Source of the DNA: Colwellia sp.
Lineage (GTDB): Bacteria > Pseudomonadota > Gammaproteobacteria > Enterobacterales > Alteromonadaceae
Reading direction: 5' to 3'
Length of the DNA stretch: 64,000 bases
NCBI GenBank assembly: GCA_022969175.1
Contig: JALJPB010000001.1
Location: forward strand, 1-64,000
The number at the start of each line of letters is the position of its first letter. The first letter of the stretch is position 1. This document shows, in pieces, positions 33,270-42,245 of this stretch. Position numbers and translations under genes: made by a program. The notes under the pieces were generated by a model. It was given only the letters and a program-made list of their open reading frames with translations, was not told the DNA's origin and did no database searches.

Positions 33270-34505
33270 TTAATCGCTTTGCAGCGCGTCAATAGGATTA
33301 AGCTTTGATGCTTTAATTGCAGGGTATACACCAAAGATTAAGCCAACCATAGCGCAGATGCTAAAAGATAATACTATTGCACCCAGTGACCACGACACAG
33401 ACCACTGTGAATAAAGGGCAATTAGCTCAGATAAAATCAAACCAAAAATAACCCCTAAAATGCCACCCATTATTGAAATGGTGAAACTCTCAGAAATAAA
33501 CTGAAGTTGTATATCTTTTTGAGTAGCACCTACGGCTCGTAATAAACCAATTTCTTTGGTTCGCTCTAATACGGTGGCTAGCATAATATTCATAATGCCA
33601 ATGCCGCCAACAAGTAATGAAATACCAGCAACGCATGACATAACAATATTAAATATTTGTTGAGTTTGTTTTTGCTGTGCTAAAAGGGCTGCAGGGACAA
33701 TTAAATTATAATCGTCAACATCATTATGACGACGTTGTAAAAGGTGGCTTACTGCTTTAGCTGCATCGATAGGGTCAACATGGTCAGAAATTTTCAACTT
33801 AATACTGCTGACTTCACTCGTTAAAGCTTTACTTGGAAATTTATGAATTGCGGTTTTTAATGGCACAAATACTTGGTGCTGCTCGCCACCGAGTTTAATG
33901 CCTTGAAAAGCATCTTTTTTAAGAAAAGGTGCTTTTAAAACCCCTACAACTTTAAACCACAAGTGATTGATTTTTACGTTTTGACCAACAGCTTCACCAT
34001 CAGGAAATAATTGTTTAGCCGTTGATGCACCTAACAAGGCGACTTGGAAAAAGTTTTTGTCATCATGTTTGGTGAGCAAACGCCCCGCAGCTAAAGTAAA
34101 TTGCGACAGCTCAAAAAAGCTGGGGCTAACACCAACAGCTTCACCATCACTTTTACCGTGTGCGCTGAATATAATATAAGTATCAATGAGTTTTTGTGCG
34201 CTAAATCCCTCAACAAAAGGTAATGATTTTTCACTTATTTCGCCATCCCTAATGCTTAAACCAGAAGAGTGTTTACGTTGCTCTTTCAGTTCTTTTTCTT
34301 CAAAGGTTTTAGCTTCAATAATCAAATTGTGTAAACCCATAGTGCTGATCATTTTCATGGCTTCTTTTTCGGCGCCTTCACCAATATTCAACATGGCGAT
34401 CACCGCGCCGACACCAAAAATCATGCCTAGCAATGTTAATAAAGTACGAAGTTTGTGCTGAGCAAGTTCACTAAATGCATCCATAAAAAGTGCGACAATA
34501 TTCAT
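33270..34505 (-). CDS. MacB-type ABC transporter permease
   Basis: A 411-residue inner-membrane permease of the MacB/FtsX superfamily. The first helix (LRTLLTLLGMIFGVGAVIAML) is followed by a periplasmic MacB_PCD domain (about 40-280) and three C-terminal helices with FtsX pattern ATVLERTKEIGLLRAVGATQKDIQLQF. MacB-type exporters drive substrates from the periplasm outward through an adaptor and an outer-membrane channel. It has no fused ATPase; the ATPase is the first gene of the same operon (38418). Its start overlaps the stop of the upstream adaptor by one base. Confidence 0.9.
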   Translation of the reverse strand: MNIVALFMDAFSELAQHKLRTLLTLLGMIFGVGAVIAMLNIGEGAEKEAMKMISTMGLHNLIIEAKTFEEKELKEQRKHSSGLSIRDGEISEKSLPFVEGFSAQKLIDTYIIFSAHGKSDGEAVGVSPSFFELSQFTLAAGRLLTKHDDKNFFQVALLGASTAKQLFPDGEAVGQNVKINHLWFKVVGVLKAPFLKKDAFQGIKLGGEQHQVFVPLKTAIHKFPSKALTSEVSSIKLKISDHVDPIDAAKAVSHLLQRRHNDVDDYNLIVPAALLAQQKQTQQIFNIVMSCVAGISLLVGGIGIMNIMLATVLERTKEIGLLRAVGATQKDIQLQFISESFTISIMGGILGVIFGLILSELIALYSQWSVSWSLGAIVLSFSICAMVGLIFGVYPAIKASKLNPIDALQSD

Positions 34506-35728
34506 TAGCTGTTTCCCATATCTGTTAATGCTATTTTTTGTCCAATTTCTAATCCCGAAATGATTGCAACATGACTTAAGCTAACTTGGCCAAGCGTAAC
34601 GGGGGTTTGAACATATTCGCCTTTGTTATATAAATAGACAAAAGATTGGTTCTCATCAGTGAATACACTTTGCAGTGGTATAATTATTTGTTGCTCTTTT
34701 TTAGCGATGTTAATGGTTGCCTCTAACTTTCTCCCAGGAACAAAAAGTTTTGGCTGTTGTTTTTCAAGGGTAACTATAACTTCAAAATACTTTTGAGGAT
34801 CGCCACGTTTTATCGATTGTGGGAATTTTGCAATGGATTCAACAGTGCCATTAAAGATCAAATCTGCATGAGCATTAAGATAAAAGCTGACTTTTTGATC
34901 AACGGCTAAGTTTATCGCTTCGTTTTCAAAAACAAATAATTTAGCCTTCATTTCGCTGGTATCTGGTAATTCGGCTATTTTGTTTCCTGACCAAATAGAT
35001 TGCCCTGCTCGAGGTTTCTCCCCTCGCCAATTTGCTTGATAAGTAAGTAAACCATCATGAGGGGCTTTGACTTCAAGTTGAGATAAGCTGTCTTCTAACT
35101 GCTTGATTTTATCTTGGCTTTGTTGTTTTTTCATGGTCAACAAACCCATTTCACCTTCTGAACTTTCACTAAAACTATCATTTTGCCAATTGAGATATTT
35201 CTCTTTTGCTAACAAAAATTCAGTATTTTGTAATTCATCTAAAATTTCGATTTTAGCTCTTATCCGTACATCATCGATAGTAAAGTTTTTGGCAAATTGT
35301 GTTTCTTGAGCAATCAAGCCAATGTCTTTGTTTATCTCTTCAAGTTGTAAATGTAACATGCCATTTTTTTCAATGATTTCTTGTAAATTAATATCTAAAT
35401 CAAGTTGTTTTTCGTGGCTTTCTTTTGTCATGGCCTCACCATCAAAACGAGCAATGACATCACCTTTTTTAACCAATGAGAATTCAGGTGCTAGCCAAGC
35501 AATGTTTTGCATGCCCCGTCTTGATATTGGCGCACTGATGACCGTTGCTTTGGCTGAAAAAAGCTCACCTTTAGCTGGTACAGTTACAATAAAGTCTTGT
35601 GCCAATACTTGATATAACAATGGCTCAGCTTTTTCTGAAGAGCAGGCACTAGTCAGTAATAAACATGAAGTCAGCATGAAAGAAGAAAATTGCTTATATC
35701 GCAAATGATGTAAAGAAAGTTTACTCAT
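34505..35728 (-). CDS. HlyD-type periplasmic adaptor, lipoprotein (third adaptor)
   Basis: A 407-residue membrane-fusion protein with a lipobox (LLTSAC, C29). The order is barrel-sandwich (lipoyl-like) half FIVTVPAKGELFSAKATVIS and GDVIARFDGEAM, a long coiled coil (about 95-215), the second lipoyl half VKAPHDGLLTYQANWRGEKP, then beta-barrel and C-terminal parts (IIIPLQSVFTDENQSFVYLY, GLEIGQKIALTD). It would link the permease to a TolC-like channel. It is the last and largest of three non-identical adaptors encoded in this operon. Confidence 0.85.
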   Translation of the reverse strand: MSKLSLHHLRYKQFSSFMLTSCLLLTSACSSEKAEPLLYQVLAQDFIVTVPAKGELFSAKATVISAPISRRGMQNIAWLAPEFSLVKKGDVIARFDGEAMTKESHEKQLDLDINLQEIIEKNGMLHLQLEEINKDIGLIAQETQFAKNFTIDDVRIRAKIEILDELQNTEFLLAKEKYLNWQNDSFSESSEGEMGLLTMKKQQSQDKIKQLEDSLSQLEVKAPHDGLLTYQANWRGEKPRAGQSIWSGNKIAELPDTSEMKAKLFVFENEAINLAVDQKVSFYLNAHADLIFNGTVESIAKFPQSIKRGDPQKYFEVIVTLEKQQPKLFVPGRKLEATINIAKKEQQIIIPLQSVFTDENQSFVYLYNKGEYVQTPVTLGQVSLSHVAIISGLEIGQKIALTDMGNS

Positions 35729-35730
35729 AA

Positions 35731-36798
35731 TTATTTTTGACTTCCAGGTGAGGTTTTATTTATGTTCGCCAACTGAAGCTGTTGATCCGTTTGAACTTCA
35801 ATACGTGCGGTCATGCCAGGGCGCATAATATTTATATCAGTCTCATCAAATTCAATGATGATATCAATAATACGTTTTTTATCTTGTGATGAGTTATCCC
35901 GAAAAACTCGCCCTAAGGTGACAATAGTACCTTGAACCACTAGTTCTTGTGTGCCATCGAGGCTTATTTTTACTTTTTGTCCTAATGCAATTTTACCACT
36001 GTCGGGTTCTGCGATTTGTGCTTTTAGCTGCATTTTTTCAATAACCGCTATTTCAAGAATAGGTTGACCAAAGAAAATATTTTCGCCAACGGCGGGTTTT
36101 TCACCATCGCCCTTTTCTTTATAGAGCACCATACCGTCGATAGGAGCCGTTAAGGTTAGTTTTTTAATGTCATTTTGAATATCATTAACTTTGTTAGTAA
36201 TTCTATCGACTTTTGCTTGTGCTAATTTTAAGTTTAATAAGGTATTTTGATTATGAAAGGATAATTTTTTTTGTGCTAAAAACAAATCGTTTTCAGCAAT
36301 AGTATGATCAATTTCGGCTTTGCGCCTATCGTTGTCAGAACGGGAGTTATCAACTATTTCAAACTTTCGTTTGGCTTTTTCGAACTCCATTTGTTTTTCA
36401 GCAAGGTCCAAAATCAATTTCTGTTCTTTTTTTACTTCATCAATTTTTTCATTTTCTAATTCTTTTTGTGCAGTATTAAGCTCCGCTCGTTTATCAACTA
36501 ACCTTTCAGACAATTTTTTGTTGTCGAAAGCGGCAATAACGTCACCTTTTTTTACTTTTGAATTCTCAGGAATCAATTGTTTTATTTGATATTGCCACAT
36601 GCTAGAAACAGAAGGAGGGCCAATCATAGCCGTAGTTTTAGACTCTAATTCGCCACTTGCGGTGATGACATTGTTATTTTGTTTAGTCTTTAAGTTATTA
36701 GCTGGAGTTGATTTTTCCGGTGCTTGACCACAACTTTGAATGAAAATCGACAAACAGCTGCTAAAAATGACTGCTTTTAGGGCATTTTTATTTATCAT
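35731..36798 (-). CDS. HlyD-type periplasmic adaptor, lipoprotein (second adaptor)
   Basis: A 355-residue adaptor with a lipoprotein-like signal (SIFIQSC, C23). Core blocks: IPENSKVKKGDVIAAFDNKKL, a lysine-rich coiled coil (about 95-215), then LTAPIDGMVLYKEKGDGEKPAVGENIFFG and IVTLGRVFRDNSSQDKKRIIDIIIEFDETD. It is distinct in sequence from its two neighbours, though they share the GEKP-type hairpin turn in the second lipoyl half. It lies 2 nt upstream of the third adaptor and overlaps the first by 11 nt, so the genes are translated together. Confidence 0.85.
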   Translation of the reverse strand: MINKNALKAVIFSSCLSIFIQSCGQAPEKSTPANNLKTKQNNNVITASGELESKTTAMIGPPSVSSMWQYQIKQLIPENSKVKKGDVIAAFDNKKLSERLVDKRAELNTAQKELENEKIDEVKKEQKLILDLAEKQMEFEKAKRKFEIVDNSRSDNDRRKAEIDHTIAENDLFLAQKKLSFHNQNTLLNLKLAQAKVDRITNKVNDIQNDIKKLTLTAPIDGMVLYKEKGDGEKPAVGENIFFGQPILEIAVIEKMQLKAQIAEPDSGKIALGQKVKISLDGTQELVVQGTIVTLGRVFRDNSSQDKKRIIDIIIEFDETDINIMRPGMTARIEVQTDQQLQLANINKTSPGSQK

Positions 36799-37750
36799 TA
36801 TTCACTCCTGTAAATTCTAATTGGGCGCTCATTCCTGGCAATAAGTTTAACGCTAAATCATTGCTAAATTCAAAGTGGGTACGAAAATATACATCATTAC
36901 CCCATTCTTTTCGAGCTTCAGGTTGGGTAGATATCTCTGATAGTTTTGCGGTCAATGGTTGCTGAGGAAAAGCATCAAAAATCAAAGACGCTGTTGTACC
37001 TAAGGCTAAATATTTGTAGTCAACTTCATGGACCCAAGCTTCGATATACATACCATTTAAAGACGGAATTTCAACTATTTTCCAACCGGGTTGTGCAGTA
37101 ATACCGACATATATTTTTTCACCCGTCCAAGGGTGATTGCCATATAATACCGGTCCAGTTCGTTTAGCTTTAAGACTCATTTGGTTGAGTTTATCTTGAT
37201 TATATTGAAGCTTATCTTGATGTTTTGTTATTTTGATTTTTTGTTTGGCGATCGAGACTTGGTTAGATAATACTGTTTGTTTTAAGGATTCTTTTGTTTT
37301 AGCGTTAGCAATAATGGCTTTTTCATATTCGAGTTGGTATTTTTCATGATCATATCGACTGATATGTTCAAGAGTAATACTGGCGTCAATTCTCGCTTTT
37401 TCTAACATCAGCGTCGTTCTTTTTTCGGCATAAGTTGATTCAAGTAAGTTTTGTTCTGAAGTCGTTTTTATTCTATGTAGCTCTTCCTGAGCACTAATTA
37501 GTGATACGTTAACTTGTTCAATTTCGCTCTGTATTGAGCCAGAGTCATATACCACCACTAAATCACCTTCTTGAGCAATCTCTCCCTCAGGTAAAATCCA
37601 CTGAACTTGTACTCTCCAGGAATTACTTTTAGGCGCATAAAAACTTTGATTTTCGCTGGCTTTTATTTGCCCTGAAAGTAAAAATGTCTCTTGGGCTATG
37701 GCTGCTGAATTTACCAGCAGCAAGGTTGTTAATATTATTGCTTGGTACAT
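36788..37750 (-). CDS. HlyD-type periplasmic adaptor (first adaptor, shortest)
   Basis: A 320-residue adaptor with a cleavable signal peptide (MYQAIILTTLLLVNSAAIA) and no lipobox. It has the first lipoyl half (VQWILPEGEIAQEGDLVVVYDSG), a coiled coil (about 65-185), the second half (LKAKRTGPVLYGNHPWTGEKIYVG) and a truncated beta-barrel part ending LPGMSAQLEFTGV; the C-terminal membrane-proximal domain is absent or minimal. It overlaps the ATPase gene by 16 nt. One possibility is a mixed hexamer with the two longer adaptors, but this is speculation. Confidence 0.85.
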   Translation of the reverse strand: MYQAIILTTLLLVNSAAIAQETFLLSGQIKASENQSFYAPKSNSWRVQVQWILPEGEIAQEGDLVVVYDSGSIQSEIEQVNVSLISAQEELHRIKTTSEQNLLESTYAEKRTTLMLEKARIDASITLEHISRYDHEKYQLEYEKAIIANAKTKESLKQTVLSNQVSIAKQKIKITKHQDKLQYNQDKLNQMSLKAKRTGPVLYGNHPWTGEKIYVGITAQPGWKIVEIPSLNGMYIEAWVHEVDYKYLALGTTASLIFDAFPQQPLTAKLSEISTQPEARKEWGNDVYFRTHFEFSNDLALNLLPGMSAQLEFTGVNNDK

Positions 37751-38418
37751 AATTTATCCTCAATAACGACACCATCTTGCATGCGTATTGTTCTTAAAGC
37801 ATAAGCGGCAATATCTTCTTCGTGGGTGACCATCACTATAGTTTGCCCTTGGCTGTGCAGATCGGTGAGTAAATTCATAATATCTACAGACGTTTTGCTG
37901 TCTAAATTACCTGTTGGTTCATCAGCAAAAATAACTTTCGGGTAGTTTACTAATGCCCGTGCAATAGCAACTCGTTGACGTTGCCCGCCAGACATTTCAT
38001 TAGGCTTGTGATGTGAACGAGAAGCTAAACCTACTTTTTCTAGCATTTCCATGCCACGTTGTTCAGCTTCTTCTTGAGGAACATCAGTATAACGAAGAGG
38101 TAGAATTACATTGTGTAATGCAGTCAATCGAGGTAATAAATGAAAACTTTGAAAGATGAAGCCAATCTTAGTATTTCTAATTTTAGAAAGGGCTATATCG
38201 TCAATGTCTTTAACAGACTCGCCGGATAATAAATATTCACCGGATGTTGGCGTATCTAAACAGCCGAGAATACTCATTAAAGTCGATTTACCTGAGCCAG
38301 AAGTTCCCATCACGGCAACAAATTCATTTTCTTCGATGGTAAGGCTAATATTGGAGAGTGCTTTTACTTGAGTTTCACCGCTACCATAAGTACGGCAAAT
38401 ATTATCTATCCTGATCAT
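37735..38418 (-). CDS. MacB/LolD-type ABC transporter ATPase
   Basis: A 227-residue ATPase, first gene of the five-gene minus-strand operon. Walker A is GTSGSGKST (K44), signature MSGGQRQRVAIARAL, Walker B VIFADEPTGNLDS, with the H-loop VTHEEDIA. It energises the permease at 33270. I start at ATG 38418, which has TGGAAAA upstream; the frame is open for 23 more codons up to 38487, but that stretch is unlike the family. It is divergent from mrcB with a 200-bp gap. Confidence 0.92.
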   Translation of the reverse strand: MIRIDNICRTYGSGETQVKALSNISLTIEENEFVAVMGTSGSGKSTLMSILGCLDTPTSGEYLLSGESVKDIDDIALSKIRNTKIGFIFQSFHLLPRLTALHNVILPLRYTDVPQEEAEQRGMEMLEKVGLASRSHHKPNEMSGGQRQRVAIARALVNYPKVIFADEPTGNLDSKTSVDIMNLLTDLHSQGQTIVMVTHEEDIAAYALRTIRMQDGVVIEDKLCTKQ

Positions 38419-38621
38419 GGGTATTTTTCCATTTTTATCGTGCACGCAATATACGAAAGATTTTGTATTAGAACAATAACAATACATTTTTTGTTACAAA
38501 TGTTTCAAAAGTATTACACAGAGATTAAATATCGAACGGGCAGGGAAGCTAAGTTAAACGTTAGCTTGTTAGGGGTTTCATGTTAATATTTAGTTGAAAA
38601 TTTTAATTGCCCTCAATTTGT

Positions 38622-41012
38622 ATGTCAGATAAAAAAACAGTCACAAAAAACAAAACGATAAAAACCAAGGCTAACAATAAAACTCAGCCTAAATCAAAAG
38701 TTAAGGCCAAGGCTCAATCGAGTCAAAAATCTATTCCTCAGGTGTCAAAAGCCTCTTGGCTAAAATGGTGTTTTAAAACAAGCTTCAAATTATCACTGGT
38801 TATACTGCTCACCCTTGTTTTATATGTTATTTACCTAGATGGTAAAGTACGTAATACTTTTGAAGGACAACGTTGGCAAGTACCAGTACAAGTGTTTGGT
38901 AAAATACAAACTGTGTCGATAGGTGAGCAATTAGAGCTAGCCGATTTAACTCAACAGTTACGTTTATCCGGTTATAAAAAGGTCGATCACGTTGTTCAGA
39001 TTGGCCAATTTGAACAGTCGAGTCAAAGAGTGATTTTTTATCGCAGAGGTTTTGATTTTGGTGATAGTGGTGGATTACTGCCTGCCAATAAAATAACACT
39101 CGATGTAGCAGATGGAAAAATTTCCTCAATCTTTTTAGCACACACTCAAGTCGACCAAGTAAAGCTTGAGCCGATATTAATCGATCGCATTTTACCTGAA
39201 AGTAAAGAAGATAGAGTACTTGTTGGTTTAGAAGCTGTCCCTGAAGAGCTTTTAGATACCTTGCTATTAGTTGAGGATAGAGACTTTTACTTTCACCATG
39301 GTGTTTCCCCGATAAGCATATTAAGAGCGTTGTTTAACAATATTCGCGCTGGAAAAACGGTGCAAGGTGGTAGTACTTTAACGCAACAGCTGGTTAAAAA
39401 TATGTTTCTCACCCGAGAGCGTACTATTACACGAAAAGTGAAAGAAGCGCTGATGGCGTTAATTTTAGAATACCGTTATAGCAAAGACCAATTGCTTGAG
39501 GCTTATATTAATGAAGTCTATTTAGGCCAACATTATGCCAATGGTATTTATGGTTTTGGTCTAGCCAGTGAATTTTATTTTGGACAAAATATTGCACAGC
39601 TTAGCGCTCAACAAATGGCATTGTTGATTGGCCAAATTAAAGGGCCTAGCTATTATGATCCCTGGCGATATCCGCAACGTGCCAAACAGCGTAGAGATTT
39701 AGTACTGAGATTAATGTTTGAGCAACATTTTTTGTCCCGAGTTGATTTTGAGCAGGCTATTGAATCGCCATTGTCGGTAAGAAAATCTCGTCGTAATGCC
39801 AAAAACAAATATCCAGCTTATTTGCAATTAGTTAAAAGTGAACTTAAGAAACATATTAGCAATGTTCAACAACAATCAGGAATTCGAGTGTTTACCGGAT
39901 TCTCTCATCAGTCTCAGCAATTGCTGGAACAAACCGTTGCTAGGCAGCTGCCATTATTAGAAAAGACCCATCAACAAAATGAACTTGAAGTGGCGATGAT
40001 AGTTACCGATATCAGCAGTGGCGAAATAAGAGCGCTTGTTGGTGGAAAAGATCAAGGTTATGCCGGTTTTAACCGTGCTTTATATGCTAAACGTCCCATC
40101 GGCTCATTAATAAAACCTGCGATATATTTAGCCGCATTAGAGCGATATGAACAATATAACTTTGCCACCATGTTAGATGACAAAGCGATTACCCTAACCA
40201 GTGATGCAGGAAAAAAGTGGCAACCTAAAAACTATAATGGACAATTCCAAGGACAAGTGCCATTAATTGATGGTTTAGTGCACTCATTGAATGTACCCAC
40301 GGTAAATTTAGGCATGTCCTTAGGGTTAGATAACATTGCCAATGCTATGCATTTATTAGGTTATCAGCGAGATGTTATGACCCGACCATCTATGTTACTG
40401 GGAGCAATTGATATGTCACCTATGGAAATTAACCAATTGTATCTTCCTATTGCGGCAAAGGGGAATTTTCACACTCAACATGCAATTACCCAAGTATTAT
40501 CAGGCGAAGGTGAAATTTTATGGGCGGTAAATAAAACTGCTGAGCAGCGGTTATCGAGCAATGGCGCTTATTTACTTGATTATGCTTTAAAGCAAGTGAC
40601 AAAAACGGGTACCGCACGTTCATTAACTTGGCGACTTGCAGACCAACAATTAGCCGGAAAAACAGGTACCAGTAATGATTTACGAGACAGTTGGTTTATC
40701 GGTTATGACGAACGCAATTTAGTGACTACTTGGATTGGGCGAGATGATAACAAACCCACTAAATTAACAGGTAGCAGTGGCGCATTAGTTTTATTTGCTG
40801 ATTTTATGAAAAATAGCAAAGTTACCAGTAAACCGTCAGTAATGCCTGAAGGTATTGCCATGACACTTTTCGAAAAACAAAGTGGTAATGCTGTAACTGA
40901 CAATTGCAGTAATACTATCGCATACCCTGCGGTAGTTGCAGGTATTAAGGTTAATAAAAACTGTATAAAAGAGCGAGAGCGCTCATGGTTAGAGCGAATC
41001 TTTGGTGATTAA
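38622..41012 (+). CDS. mrcB: bifunctional penicillin-binding protein 1B
   Basis: A 796-residue inner-membrane enzyme that polymerises and cross-links peptidoglycan. A lysine-rich cytoplasmic tail (about 1-45) precedes one helix (FKLSLVILLTLVLYVIYL). Then come a UB2H domain, the GT51 glycosyltransferase (E218 in VEDRDFYFHHGVSP; GGSTLTQQLVKN) and the transpeptidase with S495-L-I-K, SLN and K680-T-G-T. This is the full class A arrangement and about the usual length. ATG 38622 is chosen; an in-frame TTG at 38607 adds five residues. An outer-membrane LpoB partner is not seen nearby. Confidence 0.93.
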   Translation: MSDKKTVTKNKTIKTKANNKTQPKSKVKAKAQSSQKSIPQVSKASWLKWCFKTSFKLSLVILLTLVLYVIYLDGKVRNTFEGQRWQVPVQVFGKIQTVSIGEQLELADLTQQLRLSGYKKVDHVVQIGQFEQSSQRVIFYRRGFDFGDSGGLLPANKITLDVADGKISSIFLAHTQVDQVKLEPILIDRILPESKEDRVLVGLEAVPEELLDTLLLVEDRDFYFHHGVSPISILRALFNNIRAGKTVQGGSTLTQQLVKNMFLTRERTITRKVKEALMALILEYRYSKDQLLEAYINEVYLGQHYANGIYGFGLASEFYFGQNIAQLSAQQMALLIGQIKGPSYYDPWRYPQRAKQRRDLVLRLMFEQHFLSRVDFEQAIESPLSVRKSRRNAKNKYPAYLQLVKSELKKHISNVQQQSGIRVFTGFSHQSQQLLEQTVARQLPLLEKTHQQNELEVAMIVTDISSGEIRALVGGKDQGYAGFNRALYAKRPIGSLIKPAIYLAALERYEQYNFATMLDDKAITLTSDAGKKWQPKNYNGQFQGQVPLIDGLVHSLNVPTVNLGMSLGLDNIANAMHLLGYQRDVMTRPSMLLGAIDMSPMEINQLYLPIAAKGNFHTQHAITQVLSGEGEILWAVNKTAEQRLSSNGAYLLDYALKQVTKTGTARSLTWRLADQQLAGKTGTSNDLRDSWFIGYDERNLVTTWIGRDDNKPTKLTGSSGALVLFADFMKNSKVTSKPSVMPEGIAMTLFEKQSGNAVTDNCSNTIAYPAVVAGIKVNKNCIKERERSWLERIFGD

Positions 41013-41064
41013 GAAAAGGTGTGGTTTGATACCAGGGTAAAAACCGATAAATAAGGAAAACAAG

Positions 41065-41940
41065 ATGAAAAAATGCGTAATGTTATCGATGGATGATTGT
41101 TCAGATTATGAAGTATCAGATCATTTACTTGTCGAACCTTTAAATCAATTAGGTTGGCATTGCGATACTATTTCATGGCGAGCGCCTAATGTTAACTGGA
41201 ATGATTACCAACTAATAATGGTGCGCTCACCATGGGATTATCAACTTGACTGTGATGCTTTTGTAAAAGTATTACAAGAAATTGATGAGTCTAGCGCTCA
41301 TTTAGATAACCCACTAAAAATTATTAAATGGAATATCAATAAACTCTATTTACGAGAGCTCGAAGCTAAAGGTATTGAAATTGTGCCGACACTTTGGTGT
41401 GACGACATCAGCAAAAACGAGATACCTGCTTACTTTAATAAATTGTCGACTAATGAAATTGTGATAAAACCGTGTATCAGCGCTGGAGCATTTGATACAT
41501 TTCGGCTTTCGCTTCCTAAAGCGCTTGAGCAACAAAGTGAGCTACTCAATAAGTTTCAACAACGAGAGTTCATGGTACAGCCCTTTATGTCGGGCATTAT
41601 TGAAGAGGGCGAATTCTCGTTATTTTATTTTGATGATCAATTTAGTCATGCCATTTTAAAAACTCCACAAAATGATGATTATCGGGTACAAGAAGAATTT
41701 GGTAGTTCAATCATCAAAATAGATCCTGAACAGGCGCTCAAGCAATGCGCAGAAAAAGTATTAAAGGTTATTGATACTTCCCTTTTATATGCAAGAGTAG
41801 ACTTTGTTCGCACCTCCACCGGTTTTGCACTTATGGAAGCCGAGTTAATAGAACCCTCTTTGTATTTTAATCTCGATGATGAGTCACCACAGCGTTTTGT
41901 TAATGCTGTAGAACGGCGCATGAGGCGTTTGGGGTTATAA
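41065..41940 (+). CDS. ATP-grasp domain protein
   Basis: A 291-residue cytosolic protein of the ATP-grasp (RimK-like) type. Typical parts are MVRSPWDYQ, NPLKIIKWNINKLYLRELEAKGIEIVPT, IVIKPCISAGAFDTFRL (ATP-binding Lys and loop), FMVQPFMSGIIEEGEFSLFYF and the metal site ALMEAELIEPSLYF. Such enzymes join a carboxylate to an amine; the closest patterns known to me are the cycloserine-type ligase DcsG and related unknown proteins. Substrate unknown. ATG 41065 follows AAGGAAAAC. It is 52 bp after mrcB and could be cotranscribed with it. Confidence 0.8.
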   Translation: MKKCVMLSMDDCSDYEVSDHLLVEPLNQLGWHCDTISWRAPNVNWNDYQLIMVRSPWDYQLDCDAFVKVLQEIDESSAHLDNPLKIIKWNINKLYLRELEAKGIEIVPTLWCDDISKNEIPAYFNKLSTNEIVIKPCISAGAFDTFRLSLPKALEQQSELLNKFQQREFMVQPFMSGIIEEGEFSLFYFDDQFSHAILKTPQNDDYRVQEEFGSSIIKIDPEQALKQCAEKVLKVIDTSLLYARVDFVRTSTGFALMEAELIEPSLYFNLDDESPQRFVNAVERRMRRLGL

Positions 41941-42084
41941 CAACAAGCCATAGAGAACTCTAGTATCAACAATAATTGCTATTTCCCCTATCTATATTGT
42001 TGGTCTTTTCATGTCAATAATCTGAATTATTTGCATAACACTCAGTCTTAACCTGCTTTTAATACCTACTGTTCGGCCACCAAT

Positions 42085-42111
42085 ATGAGCGAACACATCG
42101 TGTTCGCTCAT
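42085..42111. promoter_or_regulatory. perfect palindrome, candidate activator site (UAS)
   Basis: ATGAGCGAACAC, ATC, then the exact complement GTGTTCGCTCAT: two 12-bp arms around a 3-bp centre. Its centre lies about 60 bp upstream of the -24 element of the sigma-54-type promoter, the position where NtrC-family dimers bind. No T-run follows, so it is not a standard terminator. Confidence 0.6.
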
Positions 42112-42154
42112 CACCATCACACCTTAAAATCCTTAAATATCAATACGATGCGCT

Positions 42155-42171
42155 TTGGCACTGTTTGTGCT
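42155..42171 (+). promoter_or_regulatory. sigma-54 type (-24/-12) promoter
   Basis: TTGGCAC-TGTTT-GTGCT has the invariant GG and GC separated by exactly 10 bp and matches TGGCAC-N5-TTGCT with one change (G for T in the -12 box). It is 75 bp before the start of the adaptor gene. The operon encodes an NtrC-type regulator, which makes RpoN control likely. Confidence 0.65.
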
Positions 42172-42245
42172 AACACTATGTTATTACAAATCAGTTACAT
42201 TTGATCTTCGCAGGACATTTGCGGTGACATACCACAGGAAAACAA

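Larger units (their letters stand above)
41941..42245. other. regulatory region upstream of the second ABC exporter
   Basis: These 305 bp contain no gene. They hold a perfect 27-nt palindrome and a -24/-12 promoter, both listed separately, and CAGGAAAAC as ribosome site of the adaptor gene. A stretch CATAGAGAACTCTAG near 41950 is a short inverted repeat that might terminate the ATP-grasp transcript. Confidence 0.6.
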
